A stretch of DNA of 64,000 nucleotides from an uncultured Desulfuromonas sp. (GCF_963678835.1 NZ_OY787469.1:2418001-2482000); one strand, 5' to 3'. Positions 43,506-53,086 are shown, counted from the first letter of the stretch. Made by a program: numbers and translations. The notes: a model not told the origin generated them from the letters alone.

Positions 43506-45329
43506 ATGGCGAAAACTGCTGCTAAGCCACTAACGATTAAAAAGATTACGGGTCGAAGTATTACTTCGTTGTCCTTTCTGGTCGTGCTGGTCCTGGCGAT
43601 GAGTGTGGGTGTGTACTATTACCTGACCAACCAGGCCAAGCTTCAAACGGATGAAAATATCGCTCAGCTGTCCTTGACCGATGAGCTGACACGTGGTTTT
43701 TCACGCTTGCAGGTTCTTGAAGGTAATATGACTCTGGCCGCCATCAAGAATGATCCGGACGAATTTGACAGGCGTTCTGAAGCTGTTCTTGATCATCTCA
43801 TGGCATTGCAGGATCTGCTTGACAGGTTGGAAGCCTATGCGGAAACGCAACGCCTTGAATTTCAGCGCATGACTGAGACACTGAGCGTTATTTTCTCTGA
43901 AGTTTCCGTTGATCTTGAAGAGGGAATGGTGCAATTGGAGGAGGGGGCTTCAGTGAGAAGTCTTGCTCCGATGTATGCGCGTTATAATCAGAACGTGCGT
44001 GAACTGGATGATGATGTTTCCCAGCTGCGTAAAATGATTGTCAAACAGATCCGACTTAATCATCAACTCAAGGATCAAGACCGCATCTATTATGGTGGTG
44101 CTGCAGCGTCACTGTTACTGTTGCTGCTGTTCATTATGTTGTCTACCCATTGGAACAACCGGATGGTTGTTTCGCTGCGTGAATTGCGCAACAGCATTGA
44201 GCGCATTAATTTGGGAGACTTCTCTGAGGTTGACATTAAGCCAAAAGATGAAATTGCTGCCACGGCTTTGATGTTTAATCAGACCTTGGAGCAGTACAAA
44301 GACGCCATTATTGCCGATTCCGAACGTGAGTCCACCCAGCTTAATCTGATCAACTTTCTTGAAGTTGTTAGCGAGGCTGCTGATGGTGACTTGTCGCTCA
44401 AAGCTCCGGTTACGGCGGATGCTTTCGGCTCGATTGCCGACGCGTATAACCTGATGATCGAAAGTTTGTCGGACCTGCTTCAGGACACACGTCAAAATGC
44501 TCAGGACGTAGGAAAACAGACCAAGAATCTGATCCAGATTTTCTCCGAAATGGAGATGGGGGCTGACACGCAGTCCGATCAGGTTGAAAAGGCTATCGAG
44601 GCAGTCCGGAGTTCCGCCCTTGCTGCAAAGGATATCTCTGAAAAGGCTTCCCAGGCGCAAGAAACATCCAACCAGGTTGACGTCGTTACCGCACGTGGTA
44701 GCAATCTGGTTACCGATAACATCGAAGGGATGCAGTTAATTCGTGTCACCGTACAGGTGATCAACAAGAAGATGAAATCGCTTTCCGAACGTCTGCTGGA
44801 AATCGGTACAATTTCCCAATTGATCTCTGAAATTGCGACACGTACCACCATCTTGGCGATGAACGCCTCAATCGAGGCCTCCCGTGCCGGTGAACAAGGT
44901 CGAGGCTTCTTGGTTATCTCCGATGAGATTAAACGTCTGGCTGACAAATCGGCAGAAGCGACCAAGCAGATTAATGGTGTTATCAAATCGATCCAGACGG
45001 AGGCGGGTGAAGTCACAGCGTCACTGGAAGAAGAAACCAAAACTGTTGAAGTTCAGACACGACTTGCTCAAGATACCGGCGAGGCCTTCCATGCGATCCA
45101 GGAAGCCATTCAGCAGTCAAAAGGCGTTGTCACCGAGATTTCAACGTTATCGTCCAAGCAGCTAGAGATGACAAATAACGTTGAGCAGTCCATGGAAAAA
45201 GTGTCTGAAATTTCAGAGTTGACATTGAAACAGGTTAAAGATTCTGCAGCCATTACAACCGGACTGACAGAACAGTCAACTGTTCTTCTTAGTTCTGTTG
45301 ATACGTTCCACCTGGCTGAGGATGAGTAA
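43506..45329 (+). CDS. Methyl-accepting chemotaxis protein
   Basis: 607 residues. TM1 at about 18-38 (SLSFLVVLVLAMSVGVYYYL), a 160-residue helical periplasmic 4HB-type domain, TM2 near 198-214 (SLLLLLLFIMLSTHW), HAMP (NSIERINLGDFSEVDIKP), then the signalling domain with hairpin tip EIATRTTILAMNASIEASRA and a long coiled coil. The hairpin sequence differs from the E. coli type, as in PilJ-like receptors. It follows the kinase in the operon and should be its receptor. Confidence 0.93.
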   Translation: MAKTAAKPLTIKKITGRSITSLSFLVVLVLAMSVGVYYYLTNQAKLQTDENIAQLSLTDELTRGFSRLQVLEGNMTLAAIKNDPDEFDRRSEAVLDHLMALQDLLDRLEAYAETQRLEFQRMTETLSVIFSEVSVDLEEGMVQLEEGASVRSLAPMYARYNQNVRELDDDVSQLRKMIVKQIRLNHQLKDQDRIYYGGAAASLLLLLLFIMLSTHWNNRMVVSLRELRNSIERINLGDFSEVDIKPKDEIAATALMFNQTLEQYKDAIIADSERESTQLNLINFLEVVSEAADGDLSLKAPVTADAFGSIADAYNLMIESLSDLLQDTRQNAQDVGKQTKNLIQIFSEMEMGADTQSDQVEKAIEAVRSSALAAKDISEKASQAQETSNQVDVVTARGSNLVTDNIEGMQLIRVTVQVINKKMKSLSERLLEIGTISQLISEIATRTTILAMNASIEASRAGEQGRGFLVISDEIKRLADKSAEATKQINGVIKSIQTEAGEVTASLEEETKTVEVQTRLAQDTGEAFHAIQEAIQQSKGVVTEISTLSSKQLEMTNNVEQSMEKVSEISELTLKQVKDSAAITTGLTEQSTVLLSSVDTFHLAEDE

Positions 45330-45361
45330 CTTTCCCCCACACTTCGCGCAAGGAGTCCGAT

Positions 45362-45682
45362 ATGAAAAAAACGCTGTTCGTCACACTGTGTATCTTTTGC
45401 CTGGTTGCTTTTTCCAGCTCCGCATTTGCCGCTAGGGGCTGGCGCGCCGGTAAAAAAACGTACAAATCGGTCTGTATGAGCTGCCACAAGCGGGGCGGTG
45501 AGGCGCAACGGCTCAAATTGAATCAGTGGAGTAAAGCGAAGTGGACCAAGTATTTTGCTGAAGAAAAAAAGGGTAAGCATGAAGGCCCTTGGGGCCAGTT
45601 AACGGATGAGGAAAAAGACAACCTTCTGAAATACTTTCATAAATATGCTAAAGACGATCATACCCGTCTCGGTTGTGGTTAA
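45362..45682 (+). CDS. Small periplasmic monoheme c-type cytochrome
   Basis: 106 residues with a signal peptide (cleavage after AFA, residue 23) and one heme site C38-M-S-C41-H42 (VCMSCHKRGG). The rest is basic and carries a Met-free tail (LGCG), so the distal ligand is not obvious; a His or Lys may serve. It closes the chemosensory operon, which also encodes a heme-containing sensor, so it may be an electron donor or a redox partner of that sensor. A terminator follows 32 bp after its stop. A decayed homologue lies downstream (45973-46285). Confidence 0.88.
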   Translation: MKKTLFVTLCIFCLVAFSSSAFAARGWRAGKKTYKSVCMSCHKRGGEAQRLKLNQWSKAKWTKYFAEEKKGKHEGPWGQLTDEEKDNLLKYFHKYAKDDHTRLGCG

Positions 45683-45713
45683 ACACCCCCACCGTGTAGC
45701 ATAAATCGATTTT

Positions 45714-45742
45714 AAAGCCCCGCAATTTTTGCGGGGCTTTTT
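45714..45742 (+). terminator. Intrinsic terminator of the signalling operon
   Basis: AAAGCCCCGC/GCGGGGCTTT, a 10-bp stem with a T/A-rich loop, followed by TTTT. Confidence 0.92.
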
Positions 45743-45972
45743 AGCGGGATGTTGAAAAAAGTCCCGTCCGGGGATTTTCCAACGAAGCAAGCCGAGAATG
45801 TGATTTTCATCTTGCTTATAAAATCAAGTATTTGAAAACCTGCCCCTTGATTTTGATCGCCCGTCCATGGGCTCCATAGCCTGCACGGCCAATAAACCGC
45901 CTTGGCGTAATCTGTGGACTAATATATAGAAAAAAACGACTGTTCGTTTTTTCTATCCTATTTGTTGGAATT

Positions 45973-46285
45973 ATGCTTAAAAAGCATTGTATTGAATAGG
46001 GACTTGTTCTGTCGATTGGTGTTGTTCAGCCTGCTTGTGCCGGTGTCGCTTGGGCTGCAGGAAAATTTTTTTCAAAGAGGACTGTAAAAAATGCCATAGT
46101 CGAAGTGGTGCTGGCGAGCGTTTGAAAAGAAGTGACTATCACCGTGATTTCTGGACTGAATTGAACATCCGATGGATGAACTGCATCAGCAGCCGTAGGA
46201 TTCTCTTTATGGGGGGGATAAGTCGGAGTTCTTTATACATGCAACCAGCAAGTGCTTTGAGCAGAAAATGAAGCTGGGCTGTTAG
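45973..46285 (+). pseudogene. Decayed homologue of the small monoheme cytochrome
   Basis: Pieces of the cytochrome at 45362 are found in three frames. ATG 45973 opens MLKKHCIE, then a TAG, then an in-frame signal-peptide-like run GLVLSIGVVQPACAGVAWAAGK. A frameshift in the run of A and T near 46062 leads to FFKEDCKKCHSRSGAGERLK, matching CMSCHKRGGEAQRLK of the intact gene. A second shift near 46172 gives MDELHQQP, a stop, and SEFFIHATSKCFEQKMKLGC, which matches the KYFHKYA...RLGCG tail. Two stops and two frameshifts show loss of function. Confidence 0.75.
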
Positions 46286-46312
46286 TGCGTGTTATCCGTT
46301 TGAATATCCACC

Positions 46313-46483
46313 TAGTGTCCTGTTTGGTTCGTTCTTTCTTTCTTTAGCCCAATTCTGGCCCTTTTTACCGCTGTCTACGTTCTGTCTTCTCTGCTTGGCT
46401 TAGGCCAGGCTTGCGGCGACACGCCTTGACAACAGAAAAAATGACACAGAATTCATACAAACAACGCACTAAACTGGACACTA
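46313..46483. mobile_element. MITE-like element, 171 bp, with 21-bp terminal inverted repeats
   Basis: The ends form an inverted repeat: TAGTGTCCTGTTTGGTTCGTT at the left (46313-46333) and its reverse complement at the right (46463-46483) with 18 of 21 matching. The outermost TA could be target-site bases, as for Tc1/IS630 relatives, which is inference. No open frame for a transposase lies inside, so it would need a helper. It lies 28 bp after the cytochrome pseudogene. Confidence 0.65.
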
Positions 46484-46529
46484 CAACGACCGTTTGAGCT
46501 ATAAATTTCCCGTTGATGAGAGCTTCTTT

Positions 46530-48392
46530 TTATTCAGTTGCAGAAATGTCGGCTTCAACCACAAACCGCTTGATTTTGCGTGTGGTTGTTTTAGGGAATT
46601 CATCTTCACGCAAGGTGAACCGTTTAACACGTTTGTAGTCGGCCAGTTGTTTGCCAATCTTTAAAACTTCATCGCGAATCAAACCCTCAACCGCTTTATG
46701 CTCCAGAGGGTAGAGGCCCTGCTCCTGAGCATAACTGTCTATCACTTCCTGATCCGGATAGATTTGTGCATGAACTTCTTCAGCCGTTGGGCTGACTTTG
46801 TGTCCATAGATCATAACTTCCTGGATAAACGGGCTGTTGAGCAGTTCGTTCTCAATTTCCTCGGGGTAAACATTCTTGCCGTTCGGGGTAACGATCAAAT
46901 TTTTAACCCGGCCACAGATGCTCAGATAGCCATCGGAATCAATTTTGCCCATATCTCCGGTATGGTACCAGCCGTCGACGAGCACTTCATTGGTTGCGTC
47001 GGCGTTTTTGTAGTAGCCCTTCATGACATTGGGCCCTTTACAAAGGATCTCGCCGACGCCCTCATCGTTGGGGTCGGCAATTTTAACCTGAACCGATGAC
47101 AGGGGACGACCAACAGTTCCGAGACGCATTTTTCCGGGTTGTTCTGCTGTGATAACCGGTGAGGTTTCGGTGATGCCGTAGCCTTGGTAAATCTGGATGT
47201 CCAGCTCCTTGAACTGGGCGGCGACGGCAGGATCAAGTGCTGCTCCGCCACTGACAAAAATCGTTCCAGCGCCGAGAGTCTCGCGAACCTTCTTAGCCAC
47301 GACAGTGCGGGTCAACGGCAGAGAGTACAATGCTTTGGACACCTTTTTGCTATTGATCCCTTTCATGATGCGGTCGAGGAAAATCCGATAAACTGCCGGT
47401 ACGCCCAGCAGGAAGGTGGGCTTGACTTCGGCAAGGTTTTCTCCGAGTTTCTTTAATGATTCGGCAAAAGAGATGGTTCCTCCCAGAGCCAGGGGGAGCA
47501 GGATGCCGCACACTTGCTCAAATACATGATTGATCGGTAAGAACGACAACGTGTGAATGCGTTGATCCAGTTGGAAATGGGGGATTAGATCCTTGACATT
47601 GGATGTGATGTTGCCATGGCTGAGGATTGCGCCCTTGGATCGCCCTGTAGTTCCGGAGGTGTAAAGAATCACGGCCGTATCTTCGGCGGTGATGGGTGCT
47701 GGTTCAATGGTACTGTTCTTGATGAACTGGTCATAATCGAGCAGAACCCCTTTTTTCAAAGCGTCTTTCATCAGGTTGGCGCCCGGTGAAAACAGGTCTG
47801 GAGCTTCACTGTTGCTCAGAGTTGGAGAAGCCGAGGTGAGAAGCTGGTGGGTTTTGTTGGCCAGAAGTTCAAGTTTCTCCGCCTGTTCGCGCGGTATGTT
47901 CAATGTATTAACCAGCGAGTGCCATTCGGTGATTAGGTCACCAATAATGGCAAATGTCTCAGAGGCTTGCCCGCGACGATTTAACGTGTTGTCCATCACA
48001 ACAATGTGTTGCAGATCGGTCAAGTTCTTACGGAGTTCAAGCAGATCCTCAACGTAACTTTCTACGGTGAAAACGACATTGACCTCACTGTCGATAAGAA
48101 CATGTCGCAACTCGTTCTGTTTAAGTTCCTTGTCAATGGGGATGACGACACCGCCCTGTTTAAGAACGCCGAGATAAGTGGTGATCCAGCACATGGAAGA
48201 GGGCGCCAGCAACGCGATATGGTTGTTCTGACTGATCCCCAGTTGATCAAGACCGGCAGCGACTTTGTCCGATTCTCGCCAAAGGTCGGCATAGGTAAGG
48301 GTTTGCCAACGTTTATTTTTTTTTTCGCGCAGTGCGGTGGCGTTGGGATGTTTCTGACAGCTGGATTGGATTAGTTCAATGATTGTACTCAC
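46530..48392 (-). CDS. Long-chain acyl-CoA synthetase (AMP-forming)
   Basis: 620 residues on the minus strand, starting at 48392. ANL-superfamily motifs: VILYTSGTTGRSKGAILSH (A3), YQGYGITETSPVITAEQPG, GWYHTGDMGKIDSDGYLSIC, GRVKNLIVTPNGKNVYPEE and the C-terminal TTRKIKR lysine loop. It should activate long-chain fatty acids to acyl-CoA by way of acyl-AMP. It is the only minus-strand gene of the window, transcribed towards the MITE-like element and diverging from tRNA-Val and thrS. Its promoter must lie in 48393-48570; no clear -35/-10 is claimed. Confidence 0.93.
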   Translation of the reverse strand: MSTIIELIQSSCQKHPNATALREKKNKRWQTLTYADLWRESDKVAAGLDQLGISQNNHIALLAPSSMCWITTYLGVLKQGGVVIPIDKELKQNELRHVLIDSEVNVVFTVESYVEDLLELRKNLTDLQHIVVMDNTLNRRGQASETFAIIGDLITEWHSLVNTLNIPREQAEKLELLANKTHQLLTSASPTLSNSEAPDLFSPGANLMKDALKKGVLLDYDQFIKNSTIEPAPITAEDTAVILYTSGTTGRSKGAILSHGNITSNVKDLIPHFQLDQRIHTLSFLPINHVFEQVCGILLPLALGGTISFAESLKKLGENLAEVKPTFLLGVPAVYRIFLDRIMKGINSKKVSKALYSLPLTRTVVAKKVRETLGAGTIFVSGGAALDPAVAAQFKELDIQIYQGYGITETSPVITAEQPGKMRLGTVGRPLSSVQVKIADPNDEGVGEILCKGPNVMKGYYKNADATNEVLVDGWYHTGDMGKIDSDGYLSICGRVKNLIVTPNGKNVYPEEIENELLNSPFIQEVMIYGHKVSPTAEEVHAQIYPDQEVIDSYAQEQGLYPLEHKAVEGLIRDEVLKIGKQLADYKRVKRFTLREDEFPKTTTRKIKRFVVEADISATE

Positions 48393-48572
48393 GCGGACCT
48401 CGGAAAAGACAGCTTTGCCATGATGCTAACAACGATGTTAACAAGATATTTACAGCTGGCAAGTCTAGCTGTCGCACCCTGCTTTTAGCAAGAAAAATGT
48501 TAACTTCGCCGTTTGTTGGTCAATTGTGCTATGCTGTTGAAATTAGTTGATGCAATTACACAAGAAAAGGTC

Positions 48573-48601
48573 TTGACATTGTTGGGACGTTCTTGTAAAA
48601 C
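48573..48601 (+). promoter_or_regulatory. Promoter for tRNA-Val
   Basis: TTGACA (48573-48578), 17 bp, then TAAAAC (48596-48601), 21 bp upstream of the tRNA. The stretch 48393-48572 has no other feature that I can support. Confidence 0.65.
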
Positions 48602-48621
48602 TTGCCTCCGTTACAGCTCGC

Positions 48622-48696
48622 AGGCACGTAGCTCAGTGGGAGAGCACCACCTTGACACGGTGGGGGTCGGCGGTTCAATCCCGCCCGTGCCTACCA
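48622..48696 (+). tRNA. tRNA-Val (anticodon GAC)
   Basis: 75-nt cloverleaf: acceptor AGGCACG/CGTGCCT, D arm GCTC/GAGC, anticodon stem CCACC/GGTGG with loop TTGACAC (GAC, reading GUC/GUU), T arm with TTCAATC, encoded CCA. Confidence 0.95.
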
Positions 48697-48723
48697 TAAA
48701 CCATAAAGCTGTTTACAGAGACG

Positions 48724-48748
48724 AAAGGCATCCCGCGGATGCCTTTTT
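48724..48748 (+). terminator. Intrinsic terminator between tRNA-Val and thrS
   Basis: AAAGGCATCC/GGATGCCTTT with a CGC loop and T-run. It ends only 18 bp before the thrS ATG; no promoter is seen between them, so thrS may depend on read-through. Confidence 0.9.
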
Positions 48749-48766
48749 GCGTATATGGAGATTTCA

Positions 48767-50683
48767 ATGGCCCAGATTGCGATTCAGTTGCCCGATGGTT
48801 CCAAGCGTGAGTATCCCGCTGGTGTAACGTCCATGGAAATTGCTCAGTCCATTGGTGAAGGACTGGCACGACAAACGGTTGCCGCGAAGGTTGACGGTGA
48901 GCTGGTTGATGTTCAAAAAGAGATCGTCAAAGACGCTCAGGTGGAACTGATTACGCTTTCGAGTGATGAGGGCTTGGAAGTTTATCGCCATACGGCAGCT
49001 CATGTCATGGCCCAAGCTGTTAAAGATCTGTTCGGTAAAGATGTTCAGGTCACGATTGGTCCGGCCGTTAAAGATGGTTTTTATTACGATTTTTATTGTG
49101 AAAATCATACCTTTACTCCCGAAGATTTTGAGCGTATCGAAGCACGGATGAAAGAGGTGATTAAGGAAAATCTGCCGATTGTCCGTTCTGAGATGAGCAG
49201 TGATGACGCCATTGCCCTGTTTAAAGAGATGGGGGAGGATTTCAAGGTTGAATTGATTGAAGATTTGGGCGCTGATACGGTTTCTTTATATCGGCAAGGA
49301 GATTTTGTCGACCTGTGTCGCGGTCCGCATTTGCCCAGTACCGGAAAACTCAAAGCATTCAAATTGACCAGTGTTGCCGGTGCCTATTGGCGCGGTGACG
49401 AAAAACGCGAGATGCTGCAACGTATTTACGCCACGGCCTTTCCCGACAAGAAACAGCTTAAAAAACATCTGGAGCGTCTGGAAGAGGCGCGAAAGCGCGA
49501 TCATCGTAAGCTCGGCCGCGAACTGGATCTGTTCTCCTTTAGTGAGGAAGCTGGCGCTGGTCTGGTGATCTGGCATCCCAAAGGAGCTATGCTGCGTACG
49601 GTCATTGAGGATTTTGAGCGCCGTGAACATCTGCGACGTGGTTATGACATTGTTCAAGGCCCGCAAATATTGCGCACTGATTTGTGGAAGACGTCAGGAC
49701 ATTACGAGAATTACCGTGAAAACATGTATTTTACGGAGGTTGATGAACAGGGCTTTGGCATTAAGCCGATGAACTGCCTGGCGCATATGCTGATCTACAA
49801 AAGTAAGATGCGTTCCTACCGTGATCTGCCGCAACGCTATTTTGAGTTGGGGACAGTGCACCGTCATGAAAAATCCGGTGTTCTGCATGGGCTGACTCGA
49901 GTGCGTGGCTTTACTCAGGATGACGCACATATTCTGTGTGCTCCCGAGCAGCTGGATGGCGAGATCAAAGGAGTGCTCTCCTTTGTTCAGGATGTCATGG
50001 GCATCTTTGGCTTTGAGTTTGAAATGGAGCTCTCTACCCGCCCGGAAAAATCCATCGGCAGTGATGAGGATTGGACTCGGGCAACCGATGCTTTGCTCGG
50101 AGCGCTAAAGGATACCGGCCTGCCTTATGATATCAATGAAGGGGATGGCGCATTTTATGGTCCGAAGATCGACATTAAGCTAAAGGACGCCCTTGACAGG
50201 TATTGGCAGTGTGCTACAATCCAGTGCGATTTTACGCTACCTGAGCGATTTGACCTCAATTATGTCGGTACGGACGGAGAAAAACATCGGCCTGTGATGG
50301 TTCATCGAGTCATACTGGGTTCGATTGAGCGCTTTATCGGCATTCTGATTGAGCATTTTTCAGGAAATTTTCCATTGTGGATTTCTCCGGTTCAAGCTGT
50401 TGTCATCAATGTGACGGATAGCCAACTGGAGTATACTCAGAAGGTTACTGACCATCTGCGAAATGCAGGTGTGCGTGTGCAGTCTGATGTGCGTAATGAA
50501 AAATTGGGCTTCAAAATTCGTGAAGCTCAAATGCAGAAAATTCCTTATATGCTGGTCATTGGGGATAAGGAGATGGAGCAGGGTACTGTCACCCCTCGTT
50601 TCCGCAACGGAGACAATCTCGAACCGATGACTCCGGAACAGTTCTGTAAATTTGTGCAGGAAGAAAGTACGAAATATCATTAG
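48767..50683 (+). CDS. thrS: Threonyl-tRNA synthetase
   Basis: 638 residues from ATG 48767 (GGAG 7 bp upstream; ATG 48755 is too near the terminator). TGS-like N-terminal domain ([19 protein letters not shown]), editing domain [15 protein letters not shown], catalytic core with motif 2 ([20 protein letters not shown]) and motif 3 ([19 protein letters not shown]), then an anticodon-binding C-terminal domain. It charges tRNA-Thr. It leads the conserved thrS-infC-rpmI-rplT-pheST-ihfA string. Confidence 0.97.
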   Translation: MAQIAIQLPDGSKREYPAGVTSMEIAQSIGEGLARQTVAAKVDGELVDVQKEIVKDAQVELITLSSDEGLEVYRHTAAHVMAQAVKDLFGKDVQVTIGPAVKDGFYYDFYCENHTFTPEDFERIEARMKEVIKENLPIVRSEMSSDDAIALFKEMGEDFKVELIEDLGADTVSLYRQGDFVDLCRGPHLPSTGKLKAFKLTSVAGAYWRGDEKREMLQRIYATAFPDKKQLKKHLERLEEARKRDHRKLGRELDLFSFSEEAGAGLVIWHPKGAMLRTVIEDFERREHLRRGYDIVQGPQILRTDLWKTSGHYENYRENMYFTEVDEQGFGIKPMNCLAHMLIYKSKMRSYRDLPQRYFELGTVHRHEKSGVLHGLTRVRGFTQDDAHILCAPEQLDGEIKGVLSFVQDVMGIFGFEFEMELSTRPEKSIGSDEDWTRATDALLGALKDTGLPYDINEGDGAFYGPKIDIKLKDALDRYWQCATIQCDFTLPERFDLNYVGTDGEKHRPVMVHRVILGSIERFIGILIEHFSGNFPLWISPVQAVVINVTDSQLEYTQKVTDHLRNAGVRVQSDVRNEKLGFKIREAQMQKIPYMLVIGDKEMEQGTVTPRFRNGDNLEPMTPEQFCKFVQEESTKYH

Positions 50684-50694
50684 GAGGTGTCACC

Positions 50695-51210
50695 ATAGCT
50701 AAGCAAGAAACAAATATTAATCGGTCAATCCGGGCACGGGAAGTTCGGGTTGTGGATGATGAAGGCGAACAGCTCGGAGTTATGTCTCTGGACGATGCTC
50801 TGGGGGCTGCGGCAGATCGTGGATTGGACCTTGTTGAGGTTTCTCCCAATGCCAAGCCACCCGTGTGTCGCATTATGGACTATGGCAAGTACAAGTATCA
50901 GCTGCAAAAACGTGCTGCCGAAGCCAAGAAAAAAGCGGCTCGAGTTGAAGTAAAAGAAGTCAAGCTTCGTCCGAAGACGGAAATCCATGATTTCAACGTC
51001 AAGGTGAAGAATGTTCGTCGTTTTCTTGATGCTGGCAACAAGGTCAAAGTTACGATCATGTTTCGTGGTCGTGAGGTGACACATCCCGAGTTCGGCCGCG
51101 AACTCCTCCAACGCGTGGCTGATGAAGTTGCTGATATCGGTGTAGTTGAATTTTTCCCCAGTATGCAGGGGCGGTTCATGCATATGGTGATGGCACCAAA
51201 CAAGAAATAA
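50695..51210 (+). CDS. infC: Translation initiation factor IF-3, AUA start codon
   Basis: 171 residues. There is no ATG in frame at the expected start. ATA 50695 lies 5 bp behind TAGGAGGTG and gives the normal IF3 N terminus AKQETNINRSIRAREVRVVD, with the full N domain to about residue 85, while a start at the first in-frame ATG (50752) would cut off 19 residues. Rare AUU/AUA starts are the known basis of IF3 autoregulation, in which IF3 rejects its own start codon. The C-terminal domain (KLRPKTEIHDFNVKVKNVRR, FRGREVTHPEFGRELL) is intact. Confidence 0.93.
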   Translation: MAKQETNINRSIRAREVRVVDDEGEQLGVMSLDDALGAAADRGLDLVEVSPNAKPPVCRIMDYGKYKYQLQKRAAEAKKKAARVEVKEVKLRPKTEIHDFNVKVKNVRRFLDAGNKVKVTIMFRGREVTHPEFGRELLQRVADEVADIGVVEFFPSMQGRFMHMVMAPNKK

Positions 51211-51267
51211 AGATGTGTTACCCTGATGGGTGTTGCACATAAAATTGATCAATGAAGGAGATTGGGG

Positions 51268-51465
51268 ATGCCCAAAATTAAAACTAACCGTGGTGCTGCA
51301 AAGCGCTTTCGTAAAACCGGAACCGGAAAAATCCGTCGCAATAAGGCGTTTACCAGCCATATTCTGACCAAAAAGACCACCAAGCGTAAGCGTGATTTGC
51401 GTCACGGCACGATTGTCGATGCCGCGGATCATAAAAATATCAGTTGCCTGATTCCTTACAAATAG
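51268..51465 (+). CDS. rpmI: Ribosomal protein bL35
   Basis: 65 residues from ATG 51268 (AAGGAG 8 bp upstream; TTG 51262 rejected). The sequence [20 protein letters not shown] is canonical L35. It sits between infC and rplT as in most bacteria. Confidence 0.97.
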   Translation: MPKIKTNRGAAKRFRKTGTGKIRRNKAFTSHILTKKTTKRKRDLRHGTIVDAADHKNISCLIPYK

Positions 51466-51585
51466 GGAACGGCAACTCGGCTTAAGTCCGTGAACTGTTG
51501 GGATACAATTGTCTCCCCCTTCAGATCCGGCAGTGATCCCACTCTGAGGTGAGGTCACTTATTTTAATACTAGAAGGAGTACAAC

Positions 51586-51942
51586 ATGCCGAGAGTAAAA
51601 AGAGGTTTCAAAGCGAGACGTAGACGTAACAAGGTTCTTAAACTGGCCAAAGGTTATCGTGGCGCACGCAGTAAGCTGTTTCGCAGTGCCACCGAAGCCG
51701 TTGACCGGGCCCTGAATTATGCCTACCGTGACCGCCGTGTCAAAAAGCGGGACTTCCGCGCCTTATGGATTGCCCGTATTAACGCAGCGGCACGCCTGAA
51801 TGGTCTGAACTACAGCCGACTGGTTTATGGTCTTAAGCAGGCTGAAATTGGCCTTGACCGCAAAGTGCTTGCCGAGATTGCAGTAACGGATCCCGCTGCA
51901 TTCACTGCCGTAGTAGAAAAAGCCAAGGCTCAGATCCAGTAA
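51586..51942 (+). CDS. rplT: Ribosomal protein bL20
   Basis: 118 residues, [20 protein letters not shown] at the start and the RNA-binding basic N-terminal arm. L20 also represses its own operon in other bacteria by binding the leader; the 120-base gap 51466-51585 before it could hold such a site, which is not proven here. SD AAGGAG precedes ATG. Confidence 0.97.
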   Translation: MPRVKRGFKARRRRNKVLKLAKGYRGARSKLFRSATEAVDRALNYAYRDRRVKKRDFRALWIARINAAARLNGLNYSRLVYGLKQAEIGLDRKVLAEIAVTDPAAFTAVVEKAKAQIQ

Positions 51943-51953
51943 CAAGAACGATA

Positions 51954-51985
51954 AAAGAGATGGGGCCACCTCATCTCTTTTTTTA
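51954..51985 (+). terminator. Intrinsic terminator after rplT
   Basis: AAAGAGATG/CATCTCTTT, a 9-bp stem extended by GG/CC pairs over a short CCA loop, then a run of T. It lies 85 bp upstream of pheS. Confidence 0.85.
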
Positions 51986-52000
51986 TTTTGCATGTACGAT

Positions 52001-52024
52001 GATGGAAGCCACATGGCTTCCATC
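52001..52024 (+). promoter_or_regulatory. Perfect hairpin in the pheS leader
   Basis: GATGGAAGCC/GGCTTCCATC with an ACAT loop, a 10-bp perfect stem between the terminator and pheS (ATG 52070). No T-run follows at once. Its role is unknown; attenuation or mRNA stabilisation are both possible. Confidence 0.6.
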
Positions 52025-52069
52025 ATTTGTTTATAGCTGACAATCTCAGCGTACAGACCAAGAGGACTT

Positions 52070-53086
52070 ATGAAGGAAAAACTCGAAGCAATGTTGACCG
52101 TAGCGAAGCAGGAACTTGCTGATGCTGTGGATGAAACGGCTCTCCAGGATGTCCGTGTTCGGTTCTTGGGTAAAAAAGGTGAATTGACTGCCATCATGAA
52201 AGGGATGGGGGGCTTGTCTTCCGACGAACGCCCGGTTGTCGGTGCCGTTGCCAACCGAGTCAAGGATGAATTGTCCGCACAATTCGACCAGCGCCTTACG
52301 GTGTTGAAACAACAGGCCATTGTACAAAAGCTGGCCAATGAAAAGATCGATGTTTCACTGCCCGGTCGCCGCAGTTTGGTCGGTTCAAAACATCCTGTTA
52401 CCCTGGTTGTCGAAGAGTTGGTCGAGATTTTTTCCTCGTTAGGTTTCTGTGTCGCCGAAGGCCCTGAGGTTGAGCAGGATTTCTATAATTTTGAAGCGTT
52501 GAATATTCCTAAGGATCATCCTGCTCGGGATATGCAGGATACATTTTATATTAACGACGACGTGGTTCTGAGAACCCACACCTCGCCTGTTCAGATCCGT
52601 TCAATGATTAAACAGGAGCCTCCTGTGCGCGTTATCGCCCCAGGAACGGTCTATCGCCGTGATTCCGATATTACCCACAGTCCGATGTTCCACCAGATTG
52701 AAGGCTTTATGGTGGATGAAAATATCACTTTTGGCGATCTGAAGGGAATCCTGACCACGTTTATTCATGAGTGCTTTGGCAAGTCGGTAGGCGTCCGTTT
52801 TCGTCCGTCCTTTTTCCCGTTTACCGAGCCCAGCGCTGAAGTGGATATCCAGTGTGTGATTTGTGGGGGAAAAGGGTGCCGTGTGTGTAAAAATTCGGGT
52901 TGGTTGGAAATTCTTGGCAGCGGCATGATTGATCCCGAAGTCTTCAAATCCGTGAATTATGATTCTGAGCGTTACAGCGGGTTCGCCTTTGGTATGGGGC
53001 TGGAGCGGATTGCCATGTTGAAGTATGGCGTCAACGATTTGCGCTTGTTCTTTGAAAACGATGTGCGCTTTTTGCGCCAGTTTTAA
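52070..53086 (+). CDS. pheS: Phenylalanyl-tRNA synthetase, alpha subunit
   Basis: 338 residues. N-terminal coiled coil (to about 85), then the class II core with motif 2 ([20 protein letters not shown]) and motif 3 ([18 protein letters not shown]), and a Cys cluster [12 protein letters not shown] typical of a zinc-bearing PheS. It forms the alpha2-beta2 enzyme with PheT 59 bp downstream. Ends at TAA 53084-53086. Confidence 0.96.
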   Translation: MKEKLEAMLTVAKQELADAVDETALQDVRVRFLGKKGELTAIMKGMGGLSSDERPVVGAVANRVKDELSAQFDQRLTVLKQQAIVQKLANEKIDVSLPGRRSLVGSKHPVTLVVEELVEIFSSLGFCVAEGPEVEQDFYNFEALNIPKDHPARDMQDTFYINDDVVLRTHTSPVQIRSMIKQEPPVRVIAPGTVYRRDSDITHSPMFHQIEGFMVDENITFGDLKGILTTFIHECFGKSVGVRFRPSFFPFTEPSAEVDIQCVICGGKGCRVCKNSGWLEILGSGMIDPEVFKSVNYDSERYSGFAFGMGLERIAMLKYGVNDLRLFFENDVRFLRQF

